A stretch of DNA of 38,986 nucleotides, taken from positions 1 through 38,986 of the forward strand of contig CABYRL010000009.1 in assembly GCA_902521465.1 (NCBI GenBank), written 5' to 3'. The DNA is from an uncultured Alphaproteobacteria bacterium (GTDB taxonomy: Bacteria; Pseudomonadota; Alphaproteobacteria; HIMB59). Position 1 is the stretch's first letter; the number at the start of each line of letters is the position of its first letter. Positions 1-8,393 of the stretch are shown piece after piece. Below the pieces are notes generated by a model. That model did no database searches. It was not told the DNA's origin and was given only the letters and a program-made list of their open reading frames with translations. Made by a program: the position numbers and the translations under genes.

Positions 1-254
1 AAACATCAATAATGCTCCACCTTTATCCAGAATTGATAAAATTAAATAAAATTAAAAGAAATAAACTCTCATCTGACTTTAAATCTAAAAAAATAATTTC
101 TTATGAAAGGACAATTAAAAGAGCTTGGAATTCAAAAGACTTGTCCAAGACAGGTATAATTGGCAATCCTACAAAATCCTCTGCAGATAAAGGAAAAAGA
201 ATTCTAGATCTTACATCAAGAACCTTAAAAAAAATAATTGATGAAATGAAGTAG
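1..254 (+). CDS. Creatininase-family amidohydrolase, C-terminal end (5' truncated by window)
   Basis: The reading frame is open to the window edge. The codons before the first ATG (position 12) read T-S-I, giving TSIMLHLYPELIKL, which matches the segment of creatininase-family enzymes that follows the metal-binding HAGE-type motif. The end of the protein, with SKTGIIGNPTKSSADKG (residues roughly 45-62 from the ATG), matches the family's conserved C-terminal GxxGDPxxATxEKG pattern. The ATG at 12 is therefore internal and the true start lies outside the window. The family contains creatinine amidohydrolase, FAPy deformylase and the mycofactocin peptidase; the fragment is too short to choose among them. 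The stop codon (252-254) touches the 3' CCA of the tRNA on the opposite strand. The family call rests on remembered motif similarity. Confidence 0.72.
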   Translation, partial: TSIMLHLYPELIKLNKIKRNKLSSDFKSKKIISYERTIKRAWNSKDLSKTGIIGNPTKSSADKGKRILDLTSRTLKKIIDEMK

Positions 255-328
255 TGGAGGCCCACCCCGGAATCGAACCGAGCTACAAGGATTTGCAGTC
301 CTCTGCATAACCAATCTGCCAGCGGGCC
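255..328 (-). tRNA. tRNA-Cys (anticodon GCA)
   Basis: Read on the minus strand, the 74 bases fold as a tRNA. The acceptor stem GGCCCGC pairs with GUGGGCC (one G-U pair), the anticodon loop is CUGCAAA with anticodon GCA, and the T-arm carries GGUUCGAUUCC. The discriminator base is U, as is usual for cysteine tRNA, and the 3' CCA is encoded in the DNA at 257-255. It converges with the creatininase-family gene with no spacer between them. Confidence 0.96.
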
Positions 329-416
329 ATAGAAAGTTGTTTATTTTATACAAAAGTTTTTAAAATAATAAATAACAAACTAATTTGTCAGAAAATAACA
401 TTTTGAACTAATATTT

Positions 417-434
417 ATATATTTTATGAATATG
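417..434. promoter_or_regulatory. Candidate LysR-type operator upstream of the sugar operon
   Basis: The core 419-433 is an inverted repeat ATATT-N5-AATAT, which fits the T-N11-A pattern bound by LysR-type regulators. The whole 18-base string recurs exactly at 9409-9426, in front of a PanB-like gene near a LysR gene. It ends 74 bases before the start of the binding-protein gene. The DNA here is very A+T rich, so chance is a real alternative; no binding evidence exists. Confidence 0.3.
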
Positions 435-508
435 TAATATTCCTAAAATCTATGTGATTATTAACTGAATTATAAGATAAAATAATACTTTAATTTTAAG
501 GAGGGAAT

Positions 509-1768
509 ATGAGGAAATTAAAGTTAGTAATACTTTCTATAGCTCTTATTTTTTCTGCAAATGTTTATGCAAAAGATATTCATACACATATTAATGATTT
601 AATTGCAGAAAATCAAAAGGGTTGGAAAGATTTTAAAAATAAAGAACTAGGTAAGTTTTTTAAAAAAGACGGTTTTAGGGATTACTTGGATGTTTATCCA
701 GTGACTTCATTAACTGGAGGATTTAAGTGGGAACCTGGAATGGGTAGAGAATTTACTGGTCCTTTAAGTGGATTACCAATCAAAGCTCCTTTTAGTGATT
801 ACATTCCACTTCCAGAGGGTCCTGTTTTGGACTCAGGAAAAACCTACAGAATAGGTTTTGTATATCACTGGGGATTCCATCCATGGTTAATAAGCTTAGC
901 TGATACAGCAGTTTATGAAGCAAATCTTCATCCAAATGTAGAAATAGAAGTTTTAGATGCAGAGGGTGACGATAACAAGATGGGTCAAATGATTGATGAC
1001 TTTATTGCTAAGAAAATGGATGCAATTGTAATGTGGCCAGCAAGAGAAGCACCTATGGGTCCTCCTGTTGAAAGAGCAGAGGCAGCTGGTATTCCTGTTG
1101 TTAGCTTGGATAGAAGAGCTGCAGCTCCTAACATTAGCTCAGAGGTTCTCGGAAATTTCTATGCTAATGGTCTCCAACAAGGCTTATACCTGAATGAAGT
1201 AGCTAATGGAGAAGGCAATATCGTTATGAATAGAAAACCTCTAGGAAGTACAGCTGACTCAATGAGATCAGGCGCATTTATGGAAGCTATTGGTGACTTT
1301 GACTACGTCATCTCAGAGTCAATGCATACAAATAGTTCTAGAAAAGCTGCGTTTGAAGCAACTCAAGATGCTCTTCAAGCACACGATGATGTCTCAGTAA
1401 TATTTAATACCGGAGGTGAAGAGGCCCTTGGTGCTTTAGATGCTGTATTAGAAGCTAATAGGCTAAATAGTGCACCAGGAGGTAAGAAGATCATAATACT
1501 TGTCAATGACGACTCTAAAGAGACAGTCAATGAAGTAAGAAAAGGTAATATGGATGTTGTTGTACCTTATACCCCACTTTTAGGTGGAATTGGTGTAAGA
1601 GCTGCATTATTACATATCGGAGCTAAAGAGGGATTAAACGAAAGACCTCCAAAACAAATAGTAACTCCTAATTTACCAATGATCACAAAAGAAAAAATGA
1701 CTATTGCTGGTATTGAAACTATCACTCCAGATGAGTGGCCATACGCTTATGGTCCTGAGGCTGAGTAA
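509..1768 (+). CDS. Periplasmic sugar-binding protein of a ribose/xylose-type ABC transporter
   Basis: The protein is the extracytoplasmic receptor of the downstream ABC transporter. It has a signal peptide (residues 1-21, cleavage expected after ANVYA). A type-1 periplasmic binding fold starts near residue 111 (KTYRIGFVYHWG) and continues with AGIPVVSLDRRA and a hinge-region LVNDDS segment. At 419 residues it is much longer than RbsB-type receptors (about 300); the excess is mostly a segment of about 85 residues between the signal peptide and the binding fold. An unusually strong ribosome binding site (AAGGAGGG, 498-505) precedes the ATG. It is first in an operon with two permeases, a kinase and an ATPase. 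The attached FGGY kinase suggests a pentose, pentitol or similar polyol, but the ligand is not established. Confidence 0.9.
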   Translation: MRKLKLVILSIALIFSANVYAKDIHTHINDLIAENQKGWKDFKNKELGKFFKKDGFRDYLDVYPVTSLTGGFKWEPGMGREFTGPLSGLPIKAPFSDYIPLPEGPVLDSGKTYRIGFVYHWGFHPWLISLADTAVYEANLHPNVEIEVLDAEGDDNKMGQMIDDFIAKKMDAIVMWPAREAPMGPPVERAEAAGIPVVSLDRRAAAPNISSEVLGNFYANGLQQGLYLNEVANGEGNIVMNRKPLGSTADSMRSGAFMEAIGDFDYVISESMHTNSSRKAAFEATQDALQAHDDVSVIFNTGGEEALGALDAVLEANRLNSAPGGKKIIILVNDDSKETVNEVRKGNMDVVVPYTPLLGGIGVRAALLHIGAKEGLNERPPKQIVTPNLPMITKEKMTIAGIETITPDEWPYAYGPEAE

Positions 1769-1792
1769 AAAATAATAGTTATTTCCAATTTA

Positions 1793-1827
1793 AACTTCCC
1801 CCTTTATATTTTAATAGGGGGGGAGTT
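1793..1827 (+). terminator. Intercistronic G+C-rich hairpin between binding-protein and permease genes
   Basis: The arms AACTTCCCCC (1793-1802) and GGGGGGAGTT (1818-1827) can form a 10-base-pair stem with one T-G pair around a 15-base loop. A weak U-rich stretch follows. In binding-protein transport operons such hairpins commonly attenuate transcription or protect the upstream mRNA from 3' exonucleases, so that receptor is made in excess over permease. That role is inferred here. It is the most G+C-rich intergenic structure seen in the window. Confidence 0.6.
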
Positions 1828-1839
1828 AATTTCCTTAAA

Positions 1840-2790
1840 ATGATTTTAGATAAGTTCAAAAACCTTAGTAATAATTCAAATCTTTTAATATTATTTTTTA
1901 TTCTTTGTGCCTTTGCTATTTTTATAAGCCCTGCATTTTTAGATTTCAATAATATTCAAAATATAATCAGAACTGTAATGGTTTTAGGAATAATTGCTTT
2001 TGGCATGACAATGGTAATGATTGTTGGAGAAATTGATTTATCTGTTGGTTCAATAGCAGCTTTTTCATGCGCTTTTGGTGGATTATTTGTTGAAAGCGGA
2101 TCATCTTTTACAGTTATTTCTCTAACCCTGTTAGCTGGACTACTTTGTGGCTTTTTAAATGGATTAGGAGTTACTTTAATTAAAGTACCATCTTTAATAA
2201 TGACTTTAGGTACGATGGCAATAATTAGAAACGCCGGATATATAATGACAAATGGCCAAGCCTCTTATCCAACAAAGCTTGATACGTACATGATGACAGC
2301 AAAGGGTTTTATTGGCATAGTCCCAGTTCCAGTGATGATTTTTATTATTCTTTCAATTATTTGTGCTGTGCTTACTAGATATTCAACTGTTGGAAAAAGT
2401 CTCTATGTTGTAGGATCTAACCCCGTAGCTAGTATTTTATCTGGTATATCTAATAACAGAGCTAAGATTATCGCTTTTACCGTTTGTGGTCTTTGTTGCT
2501 CGATAGCAGGTTTGATTCAAAGCGCTAGACTTGGTCAAATAGATCCTCATATGGGTATAGGATGGGAGTTGACTGTGATAGCTATTGCAGTATTAGGTGG
2601 AGCCTCTTTATATGGTGGAAAGGGATCTATAGAGGGAACTATAATTGCTACTCTTATTATAGGAGTAATAAATAATTTACTCAATTTACTAGGAATGAGT
2701 AACCACTCTCAAGAAGTTGTAATTGCTTTAATCATTATAGGAATGGTGCTACTTCATAATTTTGGAAAGAAAGATAAGTCAACCAAATGA
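1840..2790 (+). CDS. Sugar ABC transporter permease (RbsC/XylH family), first of two
   Basis: This is an inner-membrane permease of the branched-chain amino acid/ribose (BPD_transp_2) family. The family pattern GMTMVMIVGEIDLSVGS lies near residues 48-64, and AIAVLGGASLYGGKGS lies near 248-263. There are about eight to ten hydrophobic segments, and the 316-residue length is normal for the family. Translation is probably coupled to the next gene because its stop codon overlaps the next start (ATGA, 2787-2790). Two non-identical permeases in one operon suggest a heterodimeric channel rather than the homodimer of the ribose system. Confidence 0.92.
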   Translation: MILDKFKNLSNNSNLLILFFILCAFAIFISPAFLDFNNIQNIIRTVMVLGIIAFGMTMVMIVGEIDLSVGSIAAFSCAFGGLFVESGSSFTVISLTLLAGLLCGFLNGLGVTLIKVPSLIMTLGTMAIIRNAGYIMTNGQASYPTKLDTYMMTAKGFIGIVPVPVMIFIILSIICAVLTRYSTVGKSLYVVGSNPVASILSGISNNRAKIIAFTVCGLCCSIAGLIQSARLGQIDPHMGIGWELTVIAIAVLGGASLYGGKGSIEGTIIATLIIGVINNLLNLLGMSNHSQEVVIALIIIGMVLLHNFGKKDKSTK

Positions 2791-3779
2791 ATTATGACTT
2801 CAAAAAATTTTTTTTAAATAATTCACTTTTATTTGTGTTCTTTTTTATTTGTTTAGTTGGAACGTTCACGAGTGAATATTTTTTTACTCTTACTAACCTT
2901 CAAAATATGGTAAGAAATATGGCCGTACCAGGCTTATTGGCTTTAGGTGTGTCATTTGTTTTTTTAGTATCTAGGATCGATTTATCAGTGGGATCTCTCA
3001 CTATATTTGGGCCAATTTTAGCAGTTTCATCCTTAGCTTTTTTTGGAGATATATTTGACTTTAAAGTTTTAGTTAGAGGTAACCAATACGCTAATAGTGC
3101 TGCTTTTATCGTCATAGTATCTTTAATTACAGGTTTAATTGTAGGTTTATTAAACGGTATTGGAGTTATGTATGGCAAGATAACATCATTTATTATGACA
3201 TTAGCCATGATGAAAGCACTTTGGGGACTAAATTATGTGTTAACCCATGGTCATGCCTATTACTTACAAATTCCAACTTATACATGGATGGGTACATTAA
3301 ATTTATTTTATATCCCATTTTCAACTTGGGTTTATATAATTCTAACTATAGTAGCTGCGTGGATTATGAAATTTACTATTGTTGGAAGAAGGATTTATTC
3401 CATAGGCGGCGATGAAAAAACAGCTAGGTTAGCAGGCATAAATGTTACATTTTGGGTAATACTTGCTTTTATGATGAGTAGTTTTTGTGCAGCTGTAGCT
3501 GGAATTTTATTCTCTTCAAGATTACAAACTGTTGATGCTCCTTTAGCTGTAGGTTTCGAGTTAACTGCTATTGCATTCGCGGTAGTTGGCGGTGTTAGTT
3601 TGACTGGTGGAAGAGGTTCACCATATAGGGCTTTTCTTGGAACTATCGTTATGGGTGCACTTTTTAGTCTTTTTTCGATGTGGGGATTAAATACATGGCA
3701 TAGAAACATAGTTGTAGGTATAATAATCATACTTGTGGTTATGCTAGATCAGAGAAAGAACAAATTAGGGAGGTTATAA
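2787..3779 (+). CDS. Sugar ABC transporter permease (RbsC/XylH family), second of two
   Basis: This is a second permease of the same family, 330 residues, with the matching motifs GVSFVFLVSRIDLSVGS (about 58-74) and AFAVVGGVSLTGGRGS (about 258-273). It overlaps the first permease by four bases and stops two bases before the kinase start, so the three genes are almost certainly one transcript. Compared with the first permease it has an extra segment near residues 85-105 (FGDIFDFKVLVRGNQYANS), predicted to lie outside the membrane core. It probably pairs with the first permease. Confidence 0.92.
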   Translation: MNYDFKKFFLNNSLLFVFFFICLVGTFTSEYFFTLTNLQNMVRNMAVPGLLALGVSFVFLVSRIDLSVGSLTIFGPILAVSSLAFFGDIFDFKVLVRGNQYANSAAFIVIVSLITGLIVGLLNGIGVMYGKITSFIMTLAMMKALWGLNYVLTHGHAYYLQIPTYTWMGTLNLFYIPFSTWVYIILTIVAAWIMKFTIVGRRIYSIGGDEKTARLAGINVTFWVILAFMMSSFCAAVAGILFSSRLQTVDAPLAVGFELTAIAFAVVGGVSLTGGRGSPYRAFLGTIVMGALFSLFSMWGLNTWHRNIVVGIIIILVVMLDQRKNKLGRL

Positions 3780-3781
3780 AA

Positions 3782-5359
3782 ATGTCAGATAAATACACAT
3801 TAGGAATAGATATAGGAACAACTGGTGTAAAAGCCTCAGTTTTAGATGTGGATGCAGGTAAAGTAGTAGCTCATTCTTTAAAAGAACATCCTTTATTTCA
3901 CCCAAAACCTGGGTATGCAGAACAAGAGGGGGATAATTATTGGAAAGCTGTAGTTGAAGCAGTTCAACAATGTTTTAAACAAGGTTCTTTTGCAGATAAA
4001 ATTTCTGGAGTTTCCCTATCTGGATTAGTAGGAGTTATGCTTCCAATTGACAAAGATGGCAAACCTGTTAGACCAGGCATGATTTGGATGGACTCAAGAT
4101 CTGAAGAGGAATGTACAGATATTCGTAATACAGTTGGTGAGACTACAATCAATAAGATTAATGGAAATCGTGTTGCACCTTGGTTTGTAGAACCTAAAGC
4201 TCTTTGGATGAAAAAACACGAACCACATAACTTTGAAAAGACTCATAAACTTGTTTCTCCATCTGGTTATTGCACCTATAAAATGTGTGGAGAGTTTACA
4301 ATGAACCATGGTGATGCTCAGTTATTCTATCCATATGAATATCAAAAAGGTGTGTGGAATGAAGAATTAGCAAATGGTTTAGGAATTTCTCTAGACAAAT
4401 ATCCAGATATTTACAATTCACATGAAGTAGTTGGTAAAGTTACAAAACAAGCATCTGAGGAAACTGGAATTAAAGAAGGGGCTGTTGTAGTAGCGGGTGG
4501 AACAGATATAAGTTGTGCTGCGTTAGGATGTGGCGTTGTTGAAGTTGGACAGGCTTTTTACTCAATGGGTACCGGTGCTAATATAGGTGTAATGATACCT
4601 ACATCTCAAGAAATTAATGAATTTAGAATCTTAAAATGGACATCTGTTTTACCAGGCATGACAATGTTTGATGGACCTATGGCGTTTGTTGGAGCTTCAT
4701 TAAACTGGTTTAAAAATAATTTTGCTGAACTTGAAATACAAGAGGCTGAGAAAAATAACCAAAATGTTTTTGAACTTCTTACAAAACAAGCAGAAAAAAT
4801 AAAATCAGGTTCTGATGGTTTGATGTATTTCCCGTACTTAGGTAATACACTTTCACCTAATTGGAATTCTACAGCTACTGGATTATTTTTTGGGGTAAGA
4901 CCAACTACCACAAAGGCACATTTTATTAGATCTGTCATAGAGGGTGTAGCTTTTGATTGTAATTCAAATGTTAAAATCGCAAAAGAAGCTGGAGCAAAAA
5001 TTGATAAATTTACTCTCAATGGTGGCCCAACTAAGAGTAGGCTATGGAATCAAATTACATCTGATGTGACTGGCTTACCTCTAGATCTTCCAGATGTAGG
5101 TAAATCAGAGGAATCTGGTTTCCCTCCAGAAGCTGCACCTCTTGGCGATGCTATATTAGCCGCAGTTGGAGCAGGTTTTTATTCAAATCCTTTAGAAAGC
5201 CTTGGTGATATTATAAAAATTAAAGAAACTTTTGAACCAAACTTAAAAAACCACGAAATGTATAGTGAATTTTTTAGTGTTTGGAGAAGTGTCTATCATA
5301 ACTTAATTGATGATATGAAGAAACACCATGAACTTCTAAACAAATATGATTTTTCATAA
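3782..5359 (+). CDS. FGGY-family carbohydrate kinase (xylulokinase-like)
   Basis: The protein is a cytoplasmic ATP-dependent sugar kinase, expected to phosphorylate the sugar or ketose brought in by the surrounding transporter. The N-terminal actin-like phosphate motif is GIDIGTTGVKASVLD (residues 8-22). IWMDSRSEEEC (near 101-111) matches the xylulokinase substrate-binding stretch, and the second domain carries VVAGGTDISCAALGCG and the C-terminal adenosine motif LNGGPTKSRLWNQI. The length, 525 residues, is slightly above the usual 480-510. It resembles xylulokinase most, but FGGY kinases for ribulose, erythritol and other polyols share these motifs. Its position inside a transporter operon, between permease and ATPase genes, supports action on the imported substrate. 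Confidence 0.85.
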   Translation: MSDKYTLGIDIGTTGVKASVLDVDAGKVVAHSLKEHPLFHPKPGYAEQEGDNYWKAVVEAVQQCFKQGSFADKISGVSLSGLVGVMLPIDKDGKPVRPGMIWMDSRSEEECTDIRNTVGETTINKINGNRVAPWFVEPKALWMKKHEPHNFEKTHKLVSPSGYCTYKMCGEFTMNHGDAQLFYPYEYQKGVWNEELANGLGISLDKYPDIYNSHEVVGKVTKQASEETGIKEGAVVVAGGTDISCAALGCGVVEVGQAFYSMGTGANIGVMIPTSQEINEFRILKWTSVLPGMTMFDGPMAFVGASLNWFKNNFAELEIQEAEKNNQNVFELLTKQAEKIKSGSDGLMYFPYLGNTLSPNWNSTATGLFFGVRPTTTKAHFIRSVIEGVAFDCNSNVKIAKEAGAKIDKFTLNGGPTKSRLWNQITSDVTGLPLDLPDVGKSEESGFPPEAAPLGDAILAAVGAGFYSNPLESLGDIIKIKETFEPNLKNHEMYSEFFSVWRSVYHNLIDDMKKHHELLNKYDFS

Positions 5360-5386
5360 TTCAATTTTATTTTAAAGGACAAAAAT

Positions 5387-6463
5387 ATGGATTTTCTTCA
5401 AATGAATAACATCTCCAAATCTTTTCCTGGAGTTAAAGCTTTAGACGATGTTTCATTTGAAATCAAATCCGGAGAAGTTCATTCATTAATAGGTCAAAAC
5501 GGTGCTGGTAAATCAACACTTATGGGAATCTTAAATGGTATTACCAAACCAGATGAAGGAGAGATATTAATTAATGATTTAGTAGTAAAAATTGATGATC
5601 CAAAAGATGCATTCAATTTGAATTTATCAATTGTTCATCAAGAATTTGCGTTATGTAATAATCTTTCAGTTGCAGAAAATATTTTTTTAGGTAATGAGCC
5701 ATTTAATAAATATGGCTATATAGACAAAAAAAAAATAAATAATGACGCCATAAAGATGTTAAACAGTATAAACGTTAATTTAGATACTGATGAAATAGTT
5801 GGAAATTTAAATACTTCTCAATGGCAAATAATTGAAATTTGTAAAGCACTAGCGAAGAGTCCAAAATTTATAGTTATGGATGAACCAACTGCCTCTCTAG
5901 ATGAAAGTCAAATCGACAATTTATTTGAAATAATAAAATCACTTAAAAACAATGGAATTGGTATTATCTACATATCACATAAATTAAATGAAATTATTAA
6001 AATCTCTGACCGAATAACAGTTTTAAAAGATGGAAAGATTAAAAAAACATTTGGAAAAGAAAACATTACTGAAGGTTTATTAATAGAAACTATGGTTGGA
6101 GAAAATATAGAAAATAAAAATTCTAATAATTTAGAAGATATCAAAGAGCCAATATTAAAATTAAATGAGTTATCTCATTTGAATTCATTTAAAAATATCT
6201 CTTTTGATTTACATAAAGGAGAAATCCTTGGTCTCAGTGGTTTGTTAGGATCAGGGTCTAATGAAATTTTGAGATCCTTATTTGGAATAATTGAATTACA
6301 AACAGGAGAAATAATACTTCAAGATAAATTAATAAATATAAACAATCCAAGAGATGCGATAGAAAATGGAATAGGTTATATTCCTTCTGATAGAAAAAAT
6401 GAGGGTCTTATACAAGATAATTCTATTAAAGATAACAGTATTCTTACCATTTTAAAAAATTGA
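5387..6463 (+). CDS. Sugar ABC transporter ATPase (RbsA/XylG type), N-terminal frame
   Basis: This frame encodes the first nucleotide-binding domain and the first half of the second domain of a duplicated sugar ATPase. Domain 1 has Walker A GQNGAGKST (about 36-44), a degenerate signature LNTSQWQ, and Walker B FIVMDEPTASLD. Domain 2 starts near residue 210 with the typical degenerate Walker A region GLLGSGSNE and continues to IPSDRKNEGLI. A TGA at 6461-6463 stops it at 358 residues, where family members run on to about 500. The missing part continues at once in the -1 frame, giving about 493 residues if joined. Possible explanations are a programmed -1 frameshift, a missing A in the A6 run at 6454-6459, or a real inactivating mutation. 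Confidence 0.85.
   Translation: MDFLQMNNISKSFPGVKALDDVSFEIKSGEVHSLIGQNGAGKSTLMGILNGITKPDEGEILINDLVVKIDDPKDAFNLNLSIVHQEFALCNNLSVAENIFLGNEPFNKYGYIDKKKINNDAIKMLNSINVNLDTDEIVGNLNTSQWQIIEICKALAKSPKFIVMDEPTASLDESQIDNLFEIIKSLKNNGIGIIYISHKLNEIIKISDRITVLKDGKIKKTFGKENITEGLLIETMVGENIENKNSNNLEDIKEPILKLNELSHLNSFKNISFDLHKGEILGLSGLLGSGSNEILRSLFGIIELQTGEIILQDKLININNPRDAIENGIGYIPSDRKNEGLIQDNSIKDNSILTILKN
6451..6460 (+). other. Slippery-type frameshift site in the sugar ATPase gene
   Basis: The bases TTTAAAAAAT contain two overlapping X-XXY-YYZ heptamers in the upstream reading frame: T TTA AAA (6451-6457) and A AAA AAT (6454-6460). The TGA stop follows immediately. A -1 slip here joins the upstream frame exactly to the C-terminal frame. 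No clear downstream stem-loop or upstream Shine-Dalgarno-like stimulator was noticed. A homopolymer sequencing or assembly error (A6 instead of A7) would give the same picture. Confidence 0.5.
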
Positions 6464-6867
6464 CTAATTTAGGTTTCTTCAATGCAATTGAAGCAAGAGA
6501 GACTACAGAAAGTTATATTGAAAAATTAAGTATTAAAATTTCAAATATAAATGATTTTGTAATGAATTTATCAGGTGGCAATCAACAAAAAGTTGTAATT
6601 GCAAAATGGCTAGCAAAAGAGTGCAAAATACTTTTATTTGATGAACCTACAAGAGGAATTGATGTTGCGGCGAAAGCTCAAATATGGAGTTTAATTTTAG
6701 AATATACAATAAATGGTGGTGCAGTAATAGTTGCATCAAATGAAATCCCAGAATTAATTGGTAATTGTCATAGAATCATAACTTTACAAAGAGGTAAAAT
6801 AAATCGAGTATTTGATAATAAAAATTTTGATGAAAAGGAAATTTCTCTAAATATTTCCTCTAACTAA
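6460..6867 (+). CDS. Sugar ABC transporter ATPase (RbsA/XylG type), C-terminal frame
   Basis: This frame carries the end of the second nucleotide-binding domain: the family signature LSGGNQQKVVIAKWLA (about 38-53), Walker B ILLFDEPTRGIDVAAK, and the switch region IVASNEIPELIGNC. The apparent TTG start at 6460 overlaps the upstream stop and has no obvious ribosome binding site, so this is better read as the -1 frame continuation of the preceding ATPase gene than as an independent gene. All motifs that follow the frame break are intact, which argues against a long-dead pseudogene. Its end overlaps the convergent Rieske ferredoxin gene by eight bases. Confidence 0.82.
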   Translation: MTNLGFFNAIEARETTESYIEKLSIKISNINDFVMNLSGGNQQKVVIAKWLAKECKILLFDEPTRGIDVAAKAQIWSLILEYTINGGAVIVASNEIPELIGNCHRIITLQRGKINRVFDNKNFDEKEISLNISSN

Positions 6868-7183
6868 CATTTACAAATATATAGTTCTCTTCAATTTTTG
6901 TTATATAAGTTTTTAAACCTTCAGTGGGTGGTGACTCTAAAACTTCACCTGTTGATATTTTAAATACACCTTGATGAAGGGGACACTCTATACTATCACC
7001 GTCAATAAAACCCTCACATAAGGATACTTTTTCGTGTGTGCAAAATAAATCTGTAGCATAAAATGTGTTATTAATATTATATACAGCTATTTTATTTCCA
7101 TTAGGTAACTGAAACTCTTTAACATCTTCGTCATCAATATCACTCACAGCGTAAGTTTTTATCCAATTTTCATTATCGCTCAT
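6860..7183 (-). CDS. Rieske-type [2Fe-2S] ferredoxin
   Basis: This small soluble electron carrier has 107 residues. The Rieske cluster ligands are Cys48 and His50 in FCTHEKVSLCEG, and Cys67 and His70 in CPLHQGVF, with the G-x-V-L-x-S-P-P continuation typical of oxygenase-associated ferredoxins. No signal peptide or membrane anchor is present, so it is unlike respiratory Rieske proteins. Its start overlaps the end of the reductase gene by four bases (7180-7183), and a desaturase-like oxygenase gene precedes both. The arrangement indicates electron flow from NAD(P)H through the reductase and this ferredoxin to an oxygenase. Confidence 0.92.
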   Translation of the reverse strand: MSDNENWIKTYAVSDIDDEDVKEFQLPNGNKIAVYNINNTFYATDLFCTHEKVSLCEGFIDGDSIECPLHQGVFKISTGEVLESPPTEGLKTYITKIEENYIFVNVS

Positions 7184-8382
7184 AACAATTCTTTTAAATT
7201 AATATCTTTATTTTGTATTTTTTCCATGTTTGGTACAATATTTTTTTTAATAATTTTTCTTATAATTGAAATATCTCTACCATTGTTTACTGCCACTGCA
7301 CCAATAATCTTTTTATTTTTAAAATAAATGATTGTATTCTTATTTTCAGAATAATTTCTTAATATTTTATTATCGAAATTATTAATTTCTCCTAAAATTT
7401 GAAAATTTTGATCAAATTGATCTGTCCAAAACCAAGGAATTTCATCATAAGCAGTTTTTGTACCAGTCAAATTTTTAGCTAAAATATCTGATTGTTTTTC
7501 AGCATTATTCCATGACTCTTCACGAATATGTTTATTTAAAAAATTATTTTTTGATAGAGCCACGTCACCAAGAGCGAAAACATCTTTAACAGCTGTTTCA
7601 CAATACTCATTTACTTTAATACCGTTTTTTTCTTCAAGCATGGTTCCCTTTAAAATATCAGTATTAGGATAGACACCTATGCCAACTACTAACAAATCGC
7701 ATGCTAAAATTTTATTATCATCTAATATTAAGCTTTTAATAGATCCATCTTCATTCCTTATTAATTTTTGAAAAGAAGTGTTAAATAAAAAGTTAACATT
7801 ATTTTTTTTTTGATATTTAAATATAAATTCTCTTAAATCATCATTAGAATTTCTTAGCAAAATTTTTTCAGAATTATCGATAATAGTAACTTCCTTATTT
7901 GGATAATTTTTTTTTATAGTTGAGGAAATCTCTAATGATATATATCCTGCGCCCAATAATATAATATCTTTAGAAATTTCAATACTACTCTTTATTTTAA
8001 CCGAGTCATTTAAAGTTCTTAAATAATTTACTCCTTCAATATTTTCTTCAAAAATTCTTTTAGGACTAGACCCATTTGCAAAGACCAATTTGTCGTATGA
8101 ATAATCATTATTATTTTGGTCGTAAATAATTTTGTTAATAAAATCAATTTTATTAATTTTTGTACTAAAATAGTAATTTACTTTTTCTAAATTGATATCA
8201 ATTTTAAAATCTTCAAATTTTTTTGATCCATACAAAAAATCTTTCGACAAAGGTGGTCTTTCATAAGGTAAGTGTTCCTCTTCGCTGAAAATATTAATAT
8301 TACCTTTAAATTCTAATTTATGGAGATTATTAACTAGTTTACCTGAGGCATGACCCCCGCCAATGATAGAAATATCACTCAT
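7180..8382 (-). CDS. FAD-dependent ferredoxin reductase
   Basis: This is an oxygenase-type ferredoxin reductase of the BphA4/putidaredoxin-reductase class, 400 residues. It shows an N-terminal FAD-binding motif (IIGGGHASGK, residues 6-15), the conserved ERPPLSK segment (41-47), an NAD(P)H-binding motif GAGYIS (144-149), and the second FAD contact VFALGDVAL near 270. It is expected to pass electrons from NAD(P)H to the Rieske ferredoxin encoded directly downstream. The gap from the desaturase-like gene is eleven bases, so the three genes form one operon. Confidence 0.92.
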   Translation of the reverse strand: MSDISIIGGGHASGKLVNNLHKLEFKGNINIFSEEEHLPYERPPLSKDFLYGSKKFEDFKIDINLEKVNYYFSTKINKIDFINKIIYDQNNNDYSYDKLVFANGSSPKRIFEENIEGVNYLRTLNDSVKIKSSIEISKDIILLGAGYISLEISSTIKKNYPNKEVTIIDNSEKILLRNSNDDLREFIFKYQKKNNVNFLFNTSFQKLIRNEDGSIKSLILDDNKILACDLLVVGIGVYPNTDILKGTMLEEKNGIKVNEYCETAVKDVFALGDVALSKNNFLNKHIREESWNNAEKQSDILAKNLTGTKTAYDEIPWFWTDQFDQNFQILGEINNFDNKILRNYSENKNTIIYFKNKKIIGAVAVNNGRDISIIRKIIKKNIVPNMEKIQNKDINLKELL

Positions 8383-8393
8383 TTAGTGTTATT

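Noticed and set aside
403-430. TTGAAC with TATGAA 16 bases downstream as a promoter of the sugar operon
   Set aside because: The -10 match is only four of six, and equally good or better A+T-rich hexamers abound in this spacer; it also overlaps the candidate LysR box, so no single promoter can be chosen.
2900-3208. 102-codon minus-strand frame opposite the second permease
   Set aside because: It is lysine/proline/threonine-rich shadow sequence of a hydrophobic gene, with no family features.
4606-5019. 137-codon open frame on the minus strand inside the sugar kinase gene
   Set aside because: It is antisense to a well-conserved kinase sequence, has no recognisable motif and has no ribosome binding site; it is a by-product of codon usage.
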